Source: JAWPMT01 sp965229785 (lineage in GTDB: Bacteria > Bacteroidota > Bacteroidia > Cytophagales > Cyclobacteriaceae). Taken from it: 64,000 bases of DNA. Shown piece by piece: positions 51,442 through 59,813 of the stretch. Location of the stretch: the NCBI GenBank assembly GCA_965229785.1, contig CBDDJS010000001.1, positions 5,642,001-5,706,000 on the forward strand. The letters run 5' to 3'. The position numbers and the translations under genes were made by a program. Below the pieces are notes generated by a model. It was not told the DNA's origin, did not search any database, and was given only the letters and a program-made list of their open reading frames with translations. How positions within the stretch are numbered: the stretch's first letter is position 1; the number at the start of each line of letters is the position of its first letter.

Positions 51442-52335
51442 ATGAAACAAAACAATTTTCGACTCACAGGGGTCTGTTTGATGTTTATTTTCACCGCTTT
51501 CCTGGTCGCATGTTCTGAAGATGAGAGCAGTGAGAATCAATTACTCTCATTCGTTGTAAATACAGAAGTAAACCCGATAGAAGCAACGATCAATGAAGTG
51601 AATCAAACCATTGACGTACGTGTTCCTCAAAATGTATTACAATCTGCCGTTGAGGTTGAGGTAGCTTTTTCTCCCAAGGCATCCGTCTCTCCCGATTTCT
51701 CAGGGGCTGTAAATCTTTCGTCTATATCAGAAATCACTGTGACCGCTGAAGATGGCACGTCAATAACCTACACGCTATCTGTTGAAGCGATGGATGAAGT
51801 AGCTGGAATAAGTTATTTAGATGGCGAGCAAGGTTCAAGGTGGTTTGGCGGAGATGACCGTTCAGAATTTGGTCCCAGAAATGTAGGTAGTGGTCAATCT
51901 ATCAGACCAACTGAAACCATTCACCTGACTTCTTTTTCAACCGTATTTATCGGTCCGTTTGATTTTGTGGAAAACCGAACGGGGCAAGGCAACGACGTGG
52001 AGGTAGCACTGGATGTCCGCAATGATCAGGGAGAAGTTTTAGCCAGTACAACAACAATGGTGTCAGCAAGCTTTTTGGGAGGTTTCATTGCGTGGGATAT
52101 GAGTGATCGAACCATCATTTTGCAAGAGAATACGACCTATATTTTCACATGGTACCTTCCGGATGGCTTTACTTCTGGTTTAACAGCAAGTTCGATCGCC
52201 GATATCAATGAGGGGTATGCACAGGGGTCTGCCTATGGCGCTACGATTACACAAGCCTCGGCTGATATTTCAGAATGGACCAATTGGTCTGAAAATACCT
52301 GGGACTTTTGGTTCTCGTTGGGTGCCTGGCGTTAG
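51442..52335 (+). CDS. Lipoprotein with DUF5018-like domain
   Basis: This 297-residue protein has the leader MKQNNFRLTGVCLMFIF ending in lipobox LVACSEDES (Cys24). After a short tether, residues 33-115 form an Ig-like domain of the DUF5018/cadherin-like kind (LLSFVVNTEVNPIEATINEV, ITVTAEDGTSITYTL). The rest (about 130-297) is a beta domain with no clear family (STVFIGPFDFVENRTGQGND, DRTIILQENTTYIFTWYLPD). It is surface or periplasmic; no partner is seen. A perfect hairpin terminator follows. Confidence 0.8.
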   Translation: MKQNNFRLTGVCLMFIFTAFLVACSEDESSENQLLSFVVNTEVNPIEATINEVNQTIDVRVPQNVLQSAVEVEVAFSPKASVSPDFSGAVNLSSISEITVTAEDGTSITYTLSVEAMDEVAGISYLDGEQGSRWFGGDDRSEFGPRNVGSGQSIRPTETIHLTSFSTVFIGPFDFVENRTGQGNDVEVALDVRNDQGEVLASTTTMVSASFLGGFIAWDMSDRTIILQENTTYIFTWYLPDGFTSGLTASSIADINEGYAQGSAYGATITQASADISEWTNWSENTWDFWFSLGAWR

Positions 52336-52354
52336 ACGTTATTGACATCCTACT

Positions 52355-52378
52355 GACCCGGATCATTTGATCCGGGTC
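52355..52378. terminator. Perfect hairpin between the lipoprotein and PorE-like genes
   Basis: An 11-bp perfect stem, GACCCGGATCA / TGATCCGGGTC, with a two-base gap that opens into a larger loop. A short pyrimidine run follows on the plus strand. It probably ends the lipoprotein transcript and may also protect the convergent gene's 3' end. Confidence 0.65.
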
Positions 52379-52441
52379 GTTGACCTTTCTCATCAGGCAC
52401 CTTACTTTTTAAAGTGATTGCTTGTCCAGGAATACGACGTA

Positions 52442-54400
52442 CTATTCAATCACTCTTACTTCTATCCTTCTGTTCAACTCGCGACCATCTTCTTCATCGT
52501 CATTGGAAGCTAAGGGGTCAGTTGCAGCATAGCCTTTGGTTAAAATGCGATCAGCGTCTATGCCTTTCATCACTAAATGTCCTTTGACGGATTCCGCACG
52601 CATCAAAGAGATTTCGTCACGATTGCCTCGTGCTTCTTTATTATCCGTATGCCCTCCAATTTCCAGTTTGATCTCAGGATAATCTGTCAGTACGGCAAAT
52701 ACGCGTTCAATTACAGGAGCAGCCTCGAGATTTAGTGACGCGGATCCCGATTGGAAATAAATGTTTCGAAGTACGGCTTTTTGCCCAACCCTGAATTTTG
52801 ACCCTAACATGCTGAGACTTTCACTTTCCTCTTCACTGCCACCTTCATACAGTGCCACAAAGTCCGCTTGCTGTTTTTTATCCTCGCCCAATACCTTTAG
52901 GTCATTTTTCAGCAGTTTTTTGTGACTGGTGATGGTCGTGCTGAATTTGTCATTATGTACGAGCGTCAAATCATCATAGACTTCCACTCGATAGGATTCG
53001 TTAGAAAACAGCTGCAATTGGTAGAAGCCATTTTGATCCGTCATGGTACTGAAGGACTCATCCAGGTATTTCTCCGGATGATATTTCACAATGGCATTCG
53101 CCAGTGGCTGATCATTTTCATCAAGAACAATTCCCTCCAGTTTGGCCTGACCTTCTTTATGGAAATAGTAGATATCGTAATCGCCTAAACTGTGCAATCG
53201 GTTGGAACTAAGGAATCCTGAAAGATTATCTTCCTGCAGTTGGTAGTTGATCTCATCGTCTATGGTATTGATCGGGAAACCCAGATTTACCGGTTCTGAC
53301 CAGGATTTCGTTACAGAGTTGTATTGTGACTGAAACACATCGTATCCACCCATGGATGCTGGTCGGTTTGAACTGAAATAAAGTGTCTGACCATCGTGGG
53401 AAATGAAAGGGCTGTCTTCATCATATCGACTATTTACTTTTCCGGCAATAGGTTTTGGCGTCGACCAGGTGCCATCAATCTTGAGGTTTGACTCATAAAT
53501 ATCCAGGCCGTTGCCTCCGCGTTTGGAAGCAAATAAGATCTTGTTTTCCTGATTATTGATGAAGAAATCAGACTCCAGTCGAGTGGTTGTGATTTTGGAA
53601 TCAAACTCTTCGGGTATGGTCCAGCCATATTCTTCAGGATTGCTGTAAAAGAGGTCACCACCATTCTGGTTTTTATAAATGAAGAGTTTACCGTCTTCAT
53701 TAACCACTTCTACTTTGGGTGCATTTCGGGGTAGTACACCAATGTTTCTCAGTATTTGTGGTGTTGACCAGCCGTTGCTGCTCTCTTTCAACGTATGGAA
53801 TACCAGAAAGTCATTAGGAGATTTTTGCCAATCGGAAGTAGGTCTGGAAGAAGTAAAGACCAATTCGTTGTGATCATTGAAGTATCCCGGAGAAAGATCC
53901 GCATGTTTAGAATTAATGGGGTAATCCAATTGCTCCAATTCGAACTCAGAGGGATGATCATAGTAGCCTTTTGCTACAGAAATGACATCTTTAAAGTCAA
54001 GGGTCTCCTGTATGATTTCCTTGCTTTTATAGGTGTCCAGGTCAAGAAATGCGTCAAAGTGTCGTTCGGCCAAATCAAATTCATATCGAAGCAAGTGCAC
54101 GCGACCCATCCAATAATTGTAAAACTTATCGGTGTGACCCTTACTATCTTCGAAAACTAACAGGTCGGTCAGGTCTTGTCCACGTGAGGTGGACAGGTGT
54201 CTGGCGATGAGTTGGTGATATTGCGCTCCGGTATGATCCGGTTTTTTGCTAAGCACGTCATTGTAGAGATCTACGGCTTCTTCAAATTGTTCCCTGTAAA
54301 GGGTCATATCCGCTTTTTCCATCATTTTTTTGACGGTTTGCGAATGAGCGGGAAACAGGATAATGGCGGTAAGTAATGTGCTGAAAATTTTGGTTCTCAT
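52442..54400 (-). CDS. PorE-like envelope protein (TPR, propeller, CRD, OmpA)
   Basis: This 652-residue protein is read from ATG 54400 (MRTKIFSTLLTAIILFPAHS, a signal peptide). Domains in order: TPR-like helices (about 20-150), a five- to six-blade PD40 propeller (about 190-410, with ILFASKRGGNGLDIYESNL and QTLYFSSNRPASMGGYDVFQ), a carboxypeptidase-regulatory domain (about 430-520, LEGIVLDENDQPLANA) and a C-terminal OmpA domain (about 545-652, IGGHTDNKEARGNRDEIS) that binds peptidoglycan. This is the layout of PorE, a T9SS accessory protein, but Bacteroidota have several paralogues, so the T9SS role is likely rather than proven. Confidence 0.85.
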   Translation of the reverse strand: MRTKIFSTLLTAIILFPAHSQTVKKMMEKADMTLYREQFEEAVDLYNDVLSKKPDHTGAQYHQLIARHLSTSRGQDLTDLLVFEDSKGHTDKFYNYWMGRVHLLRYEFDLAERHFDAFLDLDTYKSKEIIQETLDFKDVISVAKGYYDHPSEFELEQLDYPINSKHADLSPGYFNDHNELVFTSSRPTSDWQKSPNDFLVFHTLKESSNGWSTPQILRNIGVLPRNAPKVEVVNEDGKLFIYKNQNGGDLFYSNPEEYGWTIPEEFDSKITTTRLESDFFINNQENKILFASKRGGNGLDIYESNLKIDGTWSTPKPIAGKVNSRYDEDSPFISHDGQTLYFSSNRPASMGGYDVFQSQYNSVTKSWSEPVNLGFPINTIDDEINYQLQEDNLSGFLSSNRLHSLGDYDIYYFHKEGQAKLEGIVLDENDQPLANAIVKYHPEKYLDESFSTMTDQNGFYQLQLFSNESYRVEVYDDLTLVHNDKFSTTITSHKKLLKNDLKVLGEDKKQQADFVALYEGGSEEESESLSMLGSKFRVGQKAVLRNIYFQSGSASLNLEAAPVIERVFAVLTDYPEIKLEIGGHTDNKEARGNRDEISLMRAESVKGHLVMKGIDADRILTKGYAATDPLASNDDEEDGRELNRRIEVRVIE

Positions 54401-54962
54401 ATCAGTACGATTTAACTGTCTAAGCATCAACTGAAACGAAAACGGCATAAGCTAACTGCCACATAAATTTTAAGATGTGGGACGGCAGTCGGCAATTGTG
54501 CTCTTAGGAATGGCAGCAATATAATATTGAGAACTGACGGAATAATGTTTCTTATTCCCCGGTTCTTCCTTCCGTAACTAGTTGATAATACGAAGGAAAG
54601 GCCTGCTCACTTAAATCACTAAAAATGGGCTGTGAATTTGGAAAATTCGCCAGTGAACTAGTAGAAAACAGCCTTTTATGAAATCCTGGATAATGAATTT
54701 TCTGGTAGGTTTTCCATTAGAAAGCAGCTTACCGGAGCGGCAAAAAGTATGTTTTTTAAAAGAATTGATGAAGCGTGGGAGTAAGGAGCTCAACATCGGT
54801 ACACTTTACTAAGACGTCCCAAGAAGCTTTCAACGACCAAAAAGCAGTCACGATGTGGTTTAACTGAACTTTTGGGAGTTTTGTCTACCAGATAAGGCTC
54901 CTGTCTAAAATTTATTGAGCATCAATAGCAAAGCAGCGTAATTACTCTCAAAAAAAAGAGAC
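54401..54962. other. 562-bp region without a confident gene
   Basis: This gap separates the PorE-like gene (-) from the small gene at 54963 (+). I see no repeats or known RNA. A 44-codon plus-strand frame (54678-54812, beginning MKSWIMNFLVGFPLESS) and a 61-codon minus-strand frame (54611-54796) overlap each other; neither has a family look. The left part should hold the promoter of the PorE-like gene. Confidence 0.55.
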
Positions 54963-54978
54963 ATGACCTTTTTGAGAG
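54945..54978 (+). promoter_or_regulatory. Hairpin holding the RBS and start codon of the small gene in its loop
   Basis: A 10-bp perfect stem, CTCTCAAAAA / TTTTTGAGAG, encloses a 14-base loop with the purine-rich AAAGAGA and the ATG at 54963. The stem is A/U-rich and could open easily, so translation may depend on temperature, a protein or an antisense RNA; this is inference. Confidence 0.5.
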
Positions 54979-55130
54979 GACTATTAGGTGGAGATAAAAA
55001 ACCTTTAACCATTCGATACAGTACAAGTGGAGCAACATGGCAGGTTTGCCATGAAGGTAGGGTGGTCTATCTTGGAACTAAATCCAGCTGTACTGAATAC
55101 GTCCGCTTCATGTCAGCCAATCCTGCATAA
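54963..55130 (+). CDS. Small protein (55 residues), unknown
   Basis: A short frame MTFLRGLLGGDKKPLTIRYS then TSGATWQVCHEGRVVYLGTK and SSCTEYVRFMSANPA. The sequence has beta-strand alternation, two cysteines and a tight turn, unlike random translation. A purine-rich RBS (AAAGAGA) lies 3 bp before the ATG and is inside a hairpin loop. No family is known to me. Real coding is more likely than not; it would be a single-gene unit between two minus-strand genes. Confidence 0.5.
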   Translation: MTFLRGLLGGDKKPLTIRYSTSGATWQVCHEGRVVYLGTKSSCTEYVRFMSANPA

Positions 55131-55192
55131 AAGTCCATGTTTTGGGCCTGGTAGTTTTGTCGGCTAGTTTTTGAGGTGAAACCACACAGGAG

Positions 55193-55546
55193 TCATTGCT
55201 TTCTTTCCTGCGCATTCTTTTTCCTCCTTTTCCCCGACAGAACCCGATAGGAATCTACCATAATGTAGGTGCCTGTGGCCCCGGTAATGCCACCCGTGAC
55301 CAGCAAAGCCTGACCGAGTTGATCATTGGAACGGCCCAGCATTAAGCCCCCGGCAATGGTGATCGAATAGCCGAGAGTGGAGACCAATATGCCCGCCCTG
55401 AACTGCTTGTCGGCGTTATTGATCCTAAGATTGATGTCTTGTGTCGCTTGTTTGATGGCCAGGATCTCTCTTTTTAGAGAATCGAGGTTCTGACTGTACA
55501 AAGTCGTTGTAGCAAATACCCATAAAAGGACGAAGAGTACCCTCAT
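55193..55546 (-). CDS. Small exported membrane protein, tail gene of LytTR system 2
   Basis: This 117-residue protein is read from ATG 55546, which overlaps the LytTR stop by 4 bp (ATGA); a more upstream ATG at 55558 is possible. A leader or first helix (MRVLFVLLWVFATTTLYS) is followed by a coiled segment (NLDSLKREILAIKQATQD), and a second hydrophobic hairpin (AGILVSTLGYSITIAGGLML, QALLVTGGITGATGTYIM), with a basic tail (GKRRKKNAQERKQ). It may be a membrane output or feedback partner of the system; no family is recognised. Confidence 0.75.
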   Translation of the reverse strand: MRVLFVLLWVFATTTLYSQNLDSLKREILAIKQATQDINLRINNADKQFRAGILVSTLGYSITIAGGLMLGRSNDQLGQALLVTGGITGATGTYIMVDSYRVLSGKRRKKNAQERKQ

Positions 55547-56301
55547 TTTGTAAACCATGATTTGAATGCGACGACCTTTTCCCGGCTTACCAACAACTCA
55601 TCTACCTGGCCTCCGTGCAATTTCAATAACAACCTTTGCCCTGGATAAGGTTTAAAAAGTTCGATGGACTCAATGTCTACGATGAATTTTCGATTGATCC
55701 TGAAGAATTTATCAGGGTCAAGGTGTTCGGCAACCAATTCATCTAACGTGAAGTCAGTCATGAACTTCTTGCCTACTTGTCCATCATGGAGATAGACGAT
55801 CTTGTCCTCAGAGGAGAAATAAGTAATACCATCTACGGGCTTATGGTAATATTTGGTGCCAGCCTTGACCAGGAACCTCTCTTTGTACCTGCGCTTTATA
55901 AACAAGTCTTTGAGCATAGTGGCATCAATCATTTGTTGTGGATTTTGATAGATCGCACTGTACTTTTTGATAGCCGCCTGGAGTTCCTGATATTGTACGG
56001 GTTTCAACAAATAGTCCAGACTGTTCACTTTAAAAGCCTGCAAAGAATATTCATCGTAAGCCGTCGTAAAAATCACAGGGATATTGATGTCAATCTTTTC
56101 AAAGATCTTGAAGCTCAGCCCGTCAGCAAGTTGAATGTCACAAAACATGAGGTCGATATCATCCGCGTTCTTCCTAAAGAAAGAAACCGTTTCACGGATC
56201 GTGTCAAATTGGCCCACGACATCAATGGCATCCGTTTTTTCGATTAATCCCGCCAGCCGTTCTGCAGCCAGCTGCTCATCTTCTATGATTACTGCTTTCA
56301 C
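55543..56301 (-). CDS. LytTR family response regulator (system 2)
   Basis: A 252-residue regulator: receiver domain 1-120 with Asp55 (LMFCDIQLAD) and Lys100 (LLKPVQY), and a LytTR domain near 150-252 (ITYFSSEDKIVYLHDGQVGK, FFRINRKFIVDI). Its sequence is close to the other LytTR regulator in the window, so the two are paralogues. It overlaps the kinase gene by 4 bp (ATGA) and the tail gene by 4 bp. Confidence 0.94.
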   Translation of the reverse strand: MKAVIIEDEQLAAERLAGLIEKTDAIDVVGQFDTIRETVSFFRKNADDIDLMFCDIQLADGLSFKIFEKIDINIPVIFTTAYDEYSLQAFKVNSLDYLLKPVQYQELQAAIKKYSAIYQNPQQMIDATMLKDLFIKRRYKERFLVKAGTKYYHKPVDGITYFSSEDKIVYLHDGQVGKKFMTDFTLDELVAEHLDPDKFFRINRKFIVDIESIELFKPYPGQRLLLKLHGGQVDELLVSREKVVAFKSWFTK

Positions 56302-57311
56302 TTTTCTTCTACTTCGATTAAAGGAATTTTCACTGTGAATTTTCCGTTGGAATGAATGACCAGGGGATTTTCCTCACTTAAAAAAGCATATCGATTTTTG
56401 ATATTGGCCAGGCCCACATAGGATGATTCTACCTCTTGTTCTTTCAGTTTAATGCTGTTTTCAACGACCAAATGGCCATTCGATTGATAGATATCGATGG
56501 ACAAAGGAGAATGCTTACTGACCTCATTGTGTTTGATCGCGTTTTCAATCAGTAACTGCAAAGTGGAAGGAGCAATGTATTTGTTAGAATCTTCATGACT
56601 CACCTCATTTTTGATGACTAAACTATCTCTGAATCGGATTTTCATCAAATAGATGTAGGCCTCCAGAAACTTCATTTCTTCCTTGAGTTTCACCAATTTG
56701 TTGTCCTGATTTTTCAATAAATAGCGATATACTCCCGACAAACGATTGATGAATTGTTGTGCAGTCGTTGGATCCTGGTCTACCAGGCTGGACAGGACGT
56801 TGAAGCTATTGAACAGAAAATGCGGGTTGAGTTGCTTGCTTAAGGCATCAAACTGCGCTTCCGCGGTTTGTTTTTTGAAGCGTTCGGCCTGCAAGCTCAT
56901 TTCTTCCATCTGTTGGCGATAAAAGAAGATCGCATTGATGCAATGAAGAAAGAGGTTGATCCGAAAATTAAAAGCCAGGATCAGTCGGAAATTAGTGTCT
57001 CCGGCCTGCGCTGAAAAATGGGCGAGATAATTCCCAAGAAAAGAAAGCACCAGCACAAACAGTATAGACGCCACAAAGTGCGTGATCAGTCCGCCATATG
57101 GGAGCCGGACCACTTTGAAATTTTCCGTTACGATCGCCAGCAACCGGTTGCCTTCCCAAATGCACACCACAAACAGCAGAATAAAACTCGAAAGGATGTA
57201 ATCATTGACTTCAAAGTCCAGCAATGAATCTCCTTCCATGAATTTTAAATTCAGGAAAGAATAGATGCCTAACAGCAGAATGTACAGAAATCGGTATCTG
57301 GTCCTGAACAT
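56298..57311 (-). CDS. LytS-family sensor histidine kinase (system 2)
   Basis: A 337-residue kinase with four membrane helices (about residues 8-135), a coiled link, and a full kinase domain: His164 (LNPHFLFNSFN), LLIENAIKHN, and GLANIKNRY near 310. Unlike system 1 it has no pseudokinase partner. It is followed without gap by its LytTR regulator. The signal is unknown. Confidence 0.93.
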   Translation of the reverse strand: MFRTRYRFLYILLLGIYSFLNLKFMEGDSLLDFEVNDYILSSFILLFVVCIWEGNRLLAIVTENFKVVRLPYGGLITHFVASILFVLVLSFLGNYLAHFSAQAGDTNFRLILAFNFRINLFLHCINAIFFYRQQMEEMSLQAERFKKQTAEAQFDALSKQLNPHFLFNSFNVLSSLVDQDPTTAQQFINRLSGVYRYLLKNQDNKLVKLKEEMKFLEAYIYLMKIRFRDSLVIKNEVSHEDSNKYIAPSTLQLLIENAIKHNEVSKHSPLSIDIYQSNGHLVVENSIKLKEQEVESSYVGLANIKNRYAFLSEENPLVIHSNGKFTVKIPLIEVEEK

Positions 57312-57325
57312 GGCGATAAGGAAAA

Positions 57326-57362
57326 CCAGGCAACTCCCTTCATGGTTTAGGAGATTGCCTGG
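57326..57362 (-). terminator. Terminator of the fasciclin gene
   Basis: Stem CCAGGCAA / TTGCCTGG extended by CTCC / GGAG with one bulge. On the minus strand it is followed by TTTTCC, so it ends the fasciclin transcript before the kinase gene. Confidence 0.7.
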
Positions 57363-57388
57363 TCAGTGTTAAGGTTTTAAAATCCTGA

Positions 57389-58822
57389 TTAAGGAAGGAT
57401 CACTTTATCAATCACGTGGATCACTCCATTAGTACCGTGGATATCTACACTGCTGATTCCGGCATCATTGTCTTCATTGAGTGACAATGCAGCATCTGTT
57501 TCTGTAATGCTCAGGTTAGCAAGGTCCAGTGTAAATGTTCCGCCAAGGGTAGTTACCGTGTTAGTTCCCAGGTTTGGAAGATCAGTAGAGAATACCCTTG
57601 CCTCGTTAATCACGTGATAAGTCAATACCGCTTCTAAAGTTCCGATACCTACCGCCGCGATCAGACCATCCAGATCTTCCACGCCGGCATCTGCATAAAG
57701 CTGAGAAAATGCCGCGTCAGTCGGAGCAAATACCGTAAATGGGCCATCTCCGCTTAATACGGTGATCAGGTTTGCAGCTGAAGCATCGTTCTCAACCGCA
57801 GTTAGTGCAGCCACCAGTTGTGTGAATTCAGGCGCATCACCCTGAGTAGACGCAACGGCGATCTCCACCACGTTTGAAGTAGGAGCTACGAGTGTACGAT
57901 CGATCACATGCACGACTCCATTGTCTGCATCTACGTCAGTCGCGATCACTTGCGTAGACCCGTTGATGAAGACACCATTGTCATTGATGCTTAGATAGAA
58001 GTCACCGCCCAAAGTAGTAATTGTGCTACCAGTAGCAGGCAGATTAGTCGACAATACTTCGCTATCCAAAGTGTGATATAACAAGATGTTAGCCAGGTCT
58101 TCGTCACTGATACCATCTAAAGAAGTAATGCCAGCCGCTTCGAATGCCGCATTGTTGGGCGCGAAAATCGTGAATTGAGCCTCTCTGTTGATCAAAGTAT
58201 TCAGGAGATCGGCCTGAACAACAGCAGCCGTTAAGGTCGTGAAGTTCACGTTGAAATAAGCAGGTTCAACCACGGTGTTGACGATACTGGCTTCCAGGCC
58301 GGGGATCAGTACCGCATCTACGATGTGCACAACGCCATTTGCAGCATCTACATCGGCGGTAGTTACATTGGACGTGTTAATAGCGACAGAAGACCCCTCA
58401 ATACCTACGGTTACATTTTCACCGAGTACAGTAGAGGTGTTAGCACCATCAGAAAGATCTGTGCTCATCAGTGTTCCTGCCACTACGTGGTACTCAAGAA
58501 TCCTTCTCAACACATTCTCAGGTATATCATCCAGAGAAGTTTGTCCCACCACATCCAGAAGGTTAGCAAATGCCTGGTCAGTTGGGGCAAAGACGGTAAA
58601 ATCTCCAGATTCGTCACTTAGCGTAGTTACCAAATCGGGGAATTTGGTCAATGCCTGGGTCAGAACAGTCAGGGAATTATTGTTTGTAGCCAGATCTACG
58701 ATCGTATCTGTGGGTTGGACAACAGAAGGGTCGTCATCAGAACAGGAAAGGAGTAGTCCAGCCACGGTGAAGCTCATGAGCATGGACCACAATCTTGGAT
58801 TAATTAATTTCTTGGTTTTCAT
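57389..58822 (-). CDS. Lipoprotein with three fasciclin (FAS1) domains
   Basis: This 477-residue protein has a SPII leader with lipobox LLLSCSDDD (Cys27) and three FAS1 domains at about 42-175, 180-320 and 325-477. Each has the FAS1 H1/H2 signature: FTVFAPTDQAFANLL, FTIFAPNNAAFEAAG and FTVFAPTDAAFSQLY, with closing NGVVHIVD / NGVVHVID / NGVIHVID. FAS1 proteins mediate adhesion to surfaces or matrix. It is divergent from the lipocalin-SusCD operon and may share a regulatory region with it. Confidence 0.94.
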   Translation of the reverse strand: MKTKKLINPRLWSMLMSFTVAGLLLSCSDDDPSVVQPTDTIVDLATNNNSLTVLTQALTKFPDLVTTLSDESGDFTVFAPTDQAFANLLDVVGQTSLDDIPENVLRRILEYHVVAGTLMSTDLSDGANTSTVLGENVTVGIEGSSVAINTSNVTTADVDAANGVVHIVDAVLIPGLEASIVNTVVEPAYFNVNFTTLTAAVVQADLLNTLINREAQFTIFAPNNAAFEAAGITSLDGISDEDLANILLYHTLDSEVLSTNLPATGSTITTLGGDFYLSINDNGVFINGSTQVIATDVDADNGVVHVIDRTLVAPTSNVVEIAVASTQGDAPEFTQLVAALTAVENDASAANLITVLSGDGPFTVFAPTDAAFSQLYADAGVEDLDGLIAAVGIGTLEAVLTYHVINEARVFSTDLPNLGTNTVTTLGGTFTLDLANLSITETDAALSLNEDNDAGISSVDIHGTNGVIHVIDKVILP

Positions 58823-59210
58823 TGTTGAAGTTTGTTAAACACCAATTGAAAGCGTCTGGAACGGGATTCTGTTGGGTGGTTTAGACCGACCCGGCTCATA
58901 ATTGCTACTGAACCGCCTGGGAAAGGGACTGAGTTGGGGACAAGAACTGAAGATACCCGTATCATCAGGTTTTAAAAACAGCCTAAACCCCCGAATTTTT
59001 GATTGATTAAATGTCCGCTGTTATCATAATGGAAGAAAATCAATGCGAATTGTCTTATCCCTATAAGGGCTTTGACTGTTATTATTGATATTAAGTATGT
59101 AGCTTTAGCGGCTATTTAATTACTTAGCTTGAAACGTGCCACGAATAGAACCAGGACCAACTAACGGAGCGTTCCGGTCAGATTCCGCGCTAAACGAAAA
59201 AACAATTGTT
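58823..59210. other. 388-bp divergent region between the fasciclin and lipocalin-SusCD genes
   Basis: It holds the promoters for both transcripts. TAGCTTTA at 59098 resembles a -7 box but the match is partial. No small gene, repeat or RNA is seen. In-frame codons between 59136 and the lipoprotein ATG at 59211 look non-coding. Confidence 0.6.
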
Positions 59211-59795
59211 ATGAAGAAAAATCTACTTTATGCACTGCTGATTACTGCCGCTTTCTTGGTCTCATGTGGAGACGATGAGCCTGATGTAAGTCCTATTGTA
59301 GGAACATGGGAACTGTTCAATGTTTCTGGTACGATTGCGGAATCAGACTTTGGATACCTTGAATTTGCAGATCAGGCCAGCCTTTTCGGTGAGTCAGTTT
59401 ATCAATTTGAATTTGATGCTGATGGTACTTACGAACGGATCATCGAAGATGTACAGTTCACCAATGGATCAACCGGAAATCTCGATGATAATGGCACATG
59501 GGAAATCGATAATGAAGAATTGGAACTTGATGCCGATGGGGCAGAAGTTTCCGGATTATCATATGACTATAACATCGCAGAGTTAGATGGAGATGACCTT
59601 CGTTTAGAATACGAACAAAGAGATGAGGCGTTTTCAGCCACTAAACTCAATGAATGGATCGAGGCGGGCATTCTTGTAAATACTGCAGAAGGATTGGCAT
59701 TTACTGGCATCACTCAGGAGCAATTGGATTCTCTTCGCAATAACTTCCTGGAAACCATTACTTATACCTTCTCATTGAAGTTTGATAAGCAATAA
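59211..59795 (+). CDS. Lipocalin-like lipoprotein
   Basis: This 194-residue protein is read from ATG 59211 (MKKNLLYALLITAAFLVSCG, lipobox LVSC); an upstream in-frame ATG at 59136 would add 25 residues that hide the leader. The mature part has the lipocalin_4-like start, IVGTWELFNVSGTI, then alternating strands (YQFEFDADGTYERII, DNGTWEIDNEELELDADG). Such lipoproteins are frequent in Bacteroidota. It starts an operon with SusC (18 bp) and SusD. Confidence 0.85.
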   Translation: MKKNLLYALLITAAFLVSCGDDEPDVSPIVGTWELFNVSGTIAESDFGYLEFADQASLFGESVYQFEFDADGTYERIIEDVQFTNGSTGNLDDNGTWEIDNEELELDADGAEVSGLSYDYNIAELDGDDLRLEYEQRDEAFSATKLNEWIEAGILVNTAEGLAFTGITQEQLDSLRNNFLETITYTFSLKFDKQ

Positions 59796-59813
59796 GCATT
59801 AATACACTCAATT

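Noticed and set aside
54611..54812. Overlapping short frames of 61 codons (-) and 44 codons (+, 54678-54812)
   Set aside because: They overlap each other and neither shows domain features or a terminator; the 44-codon frame could be real but the evidence is too thin.
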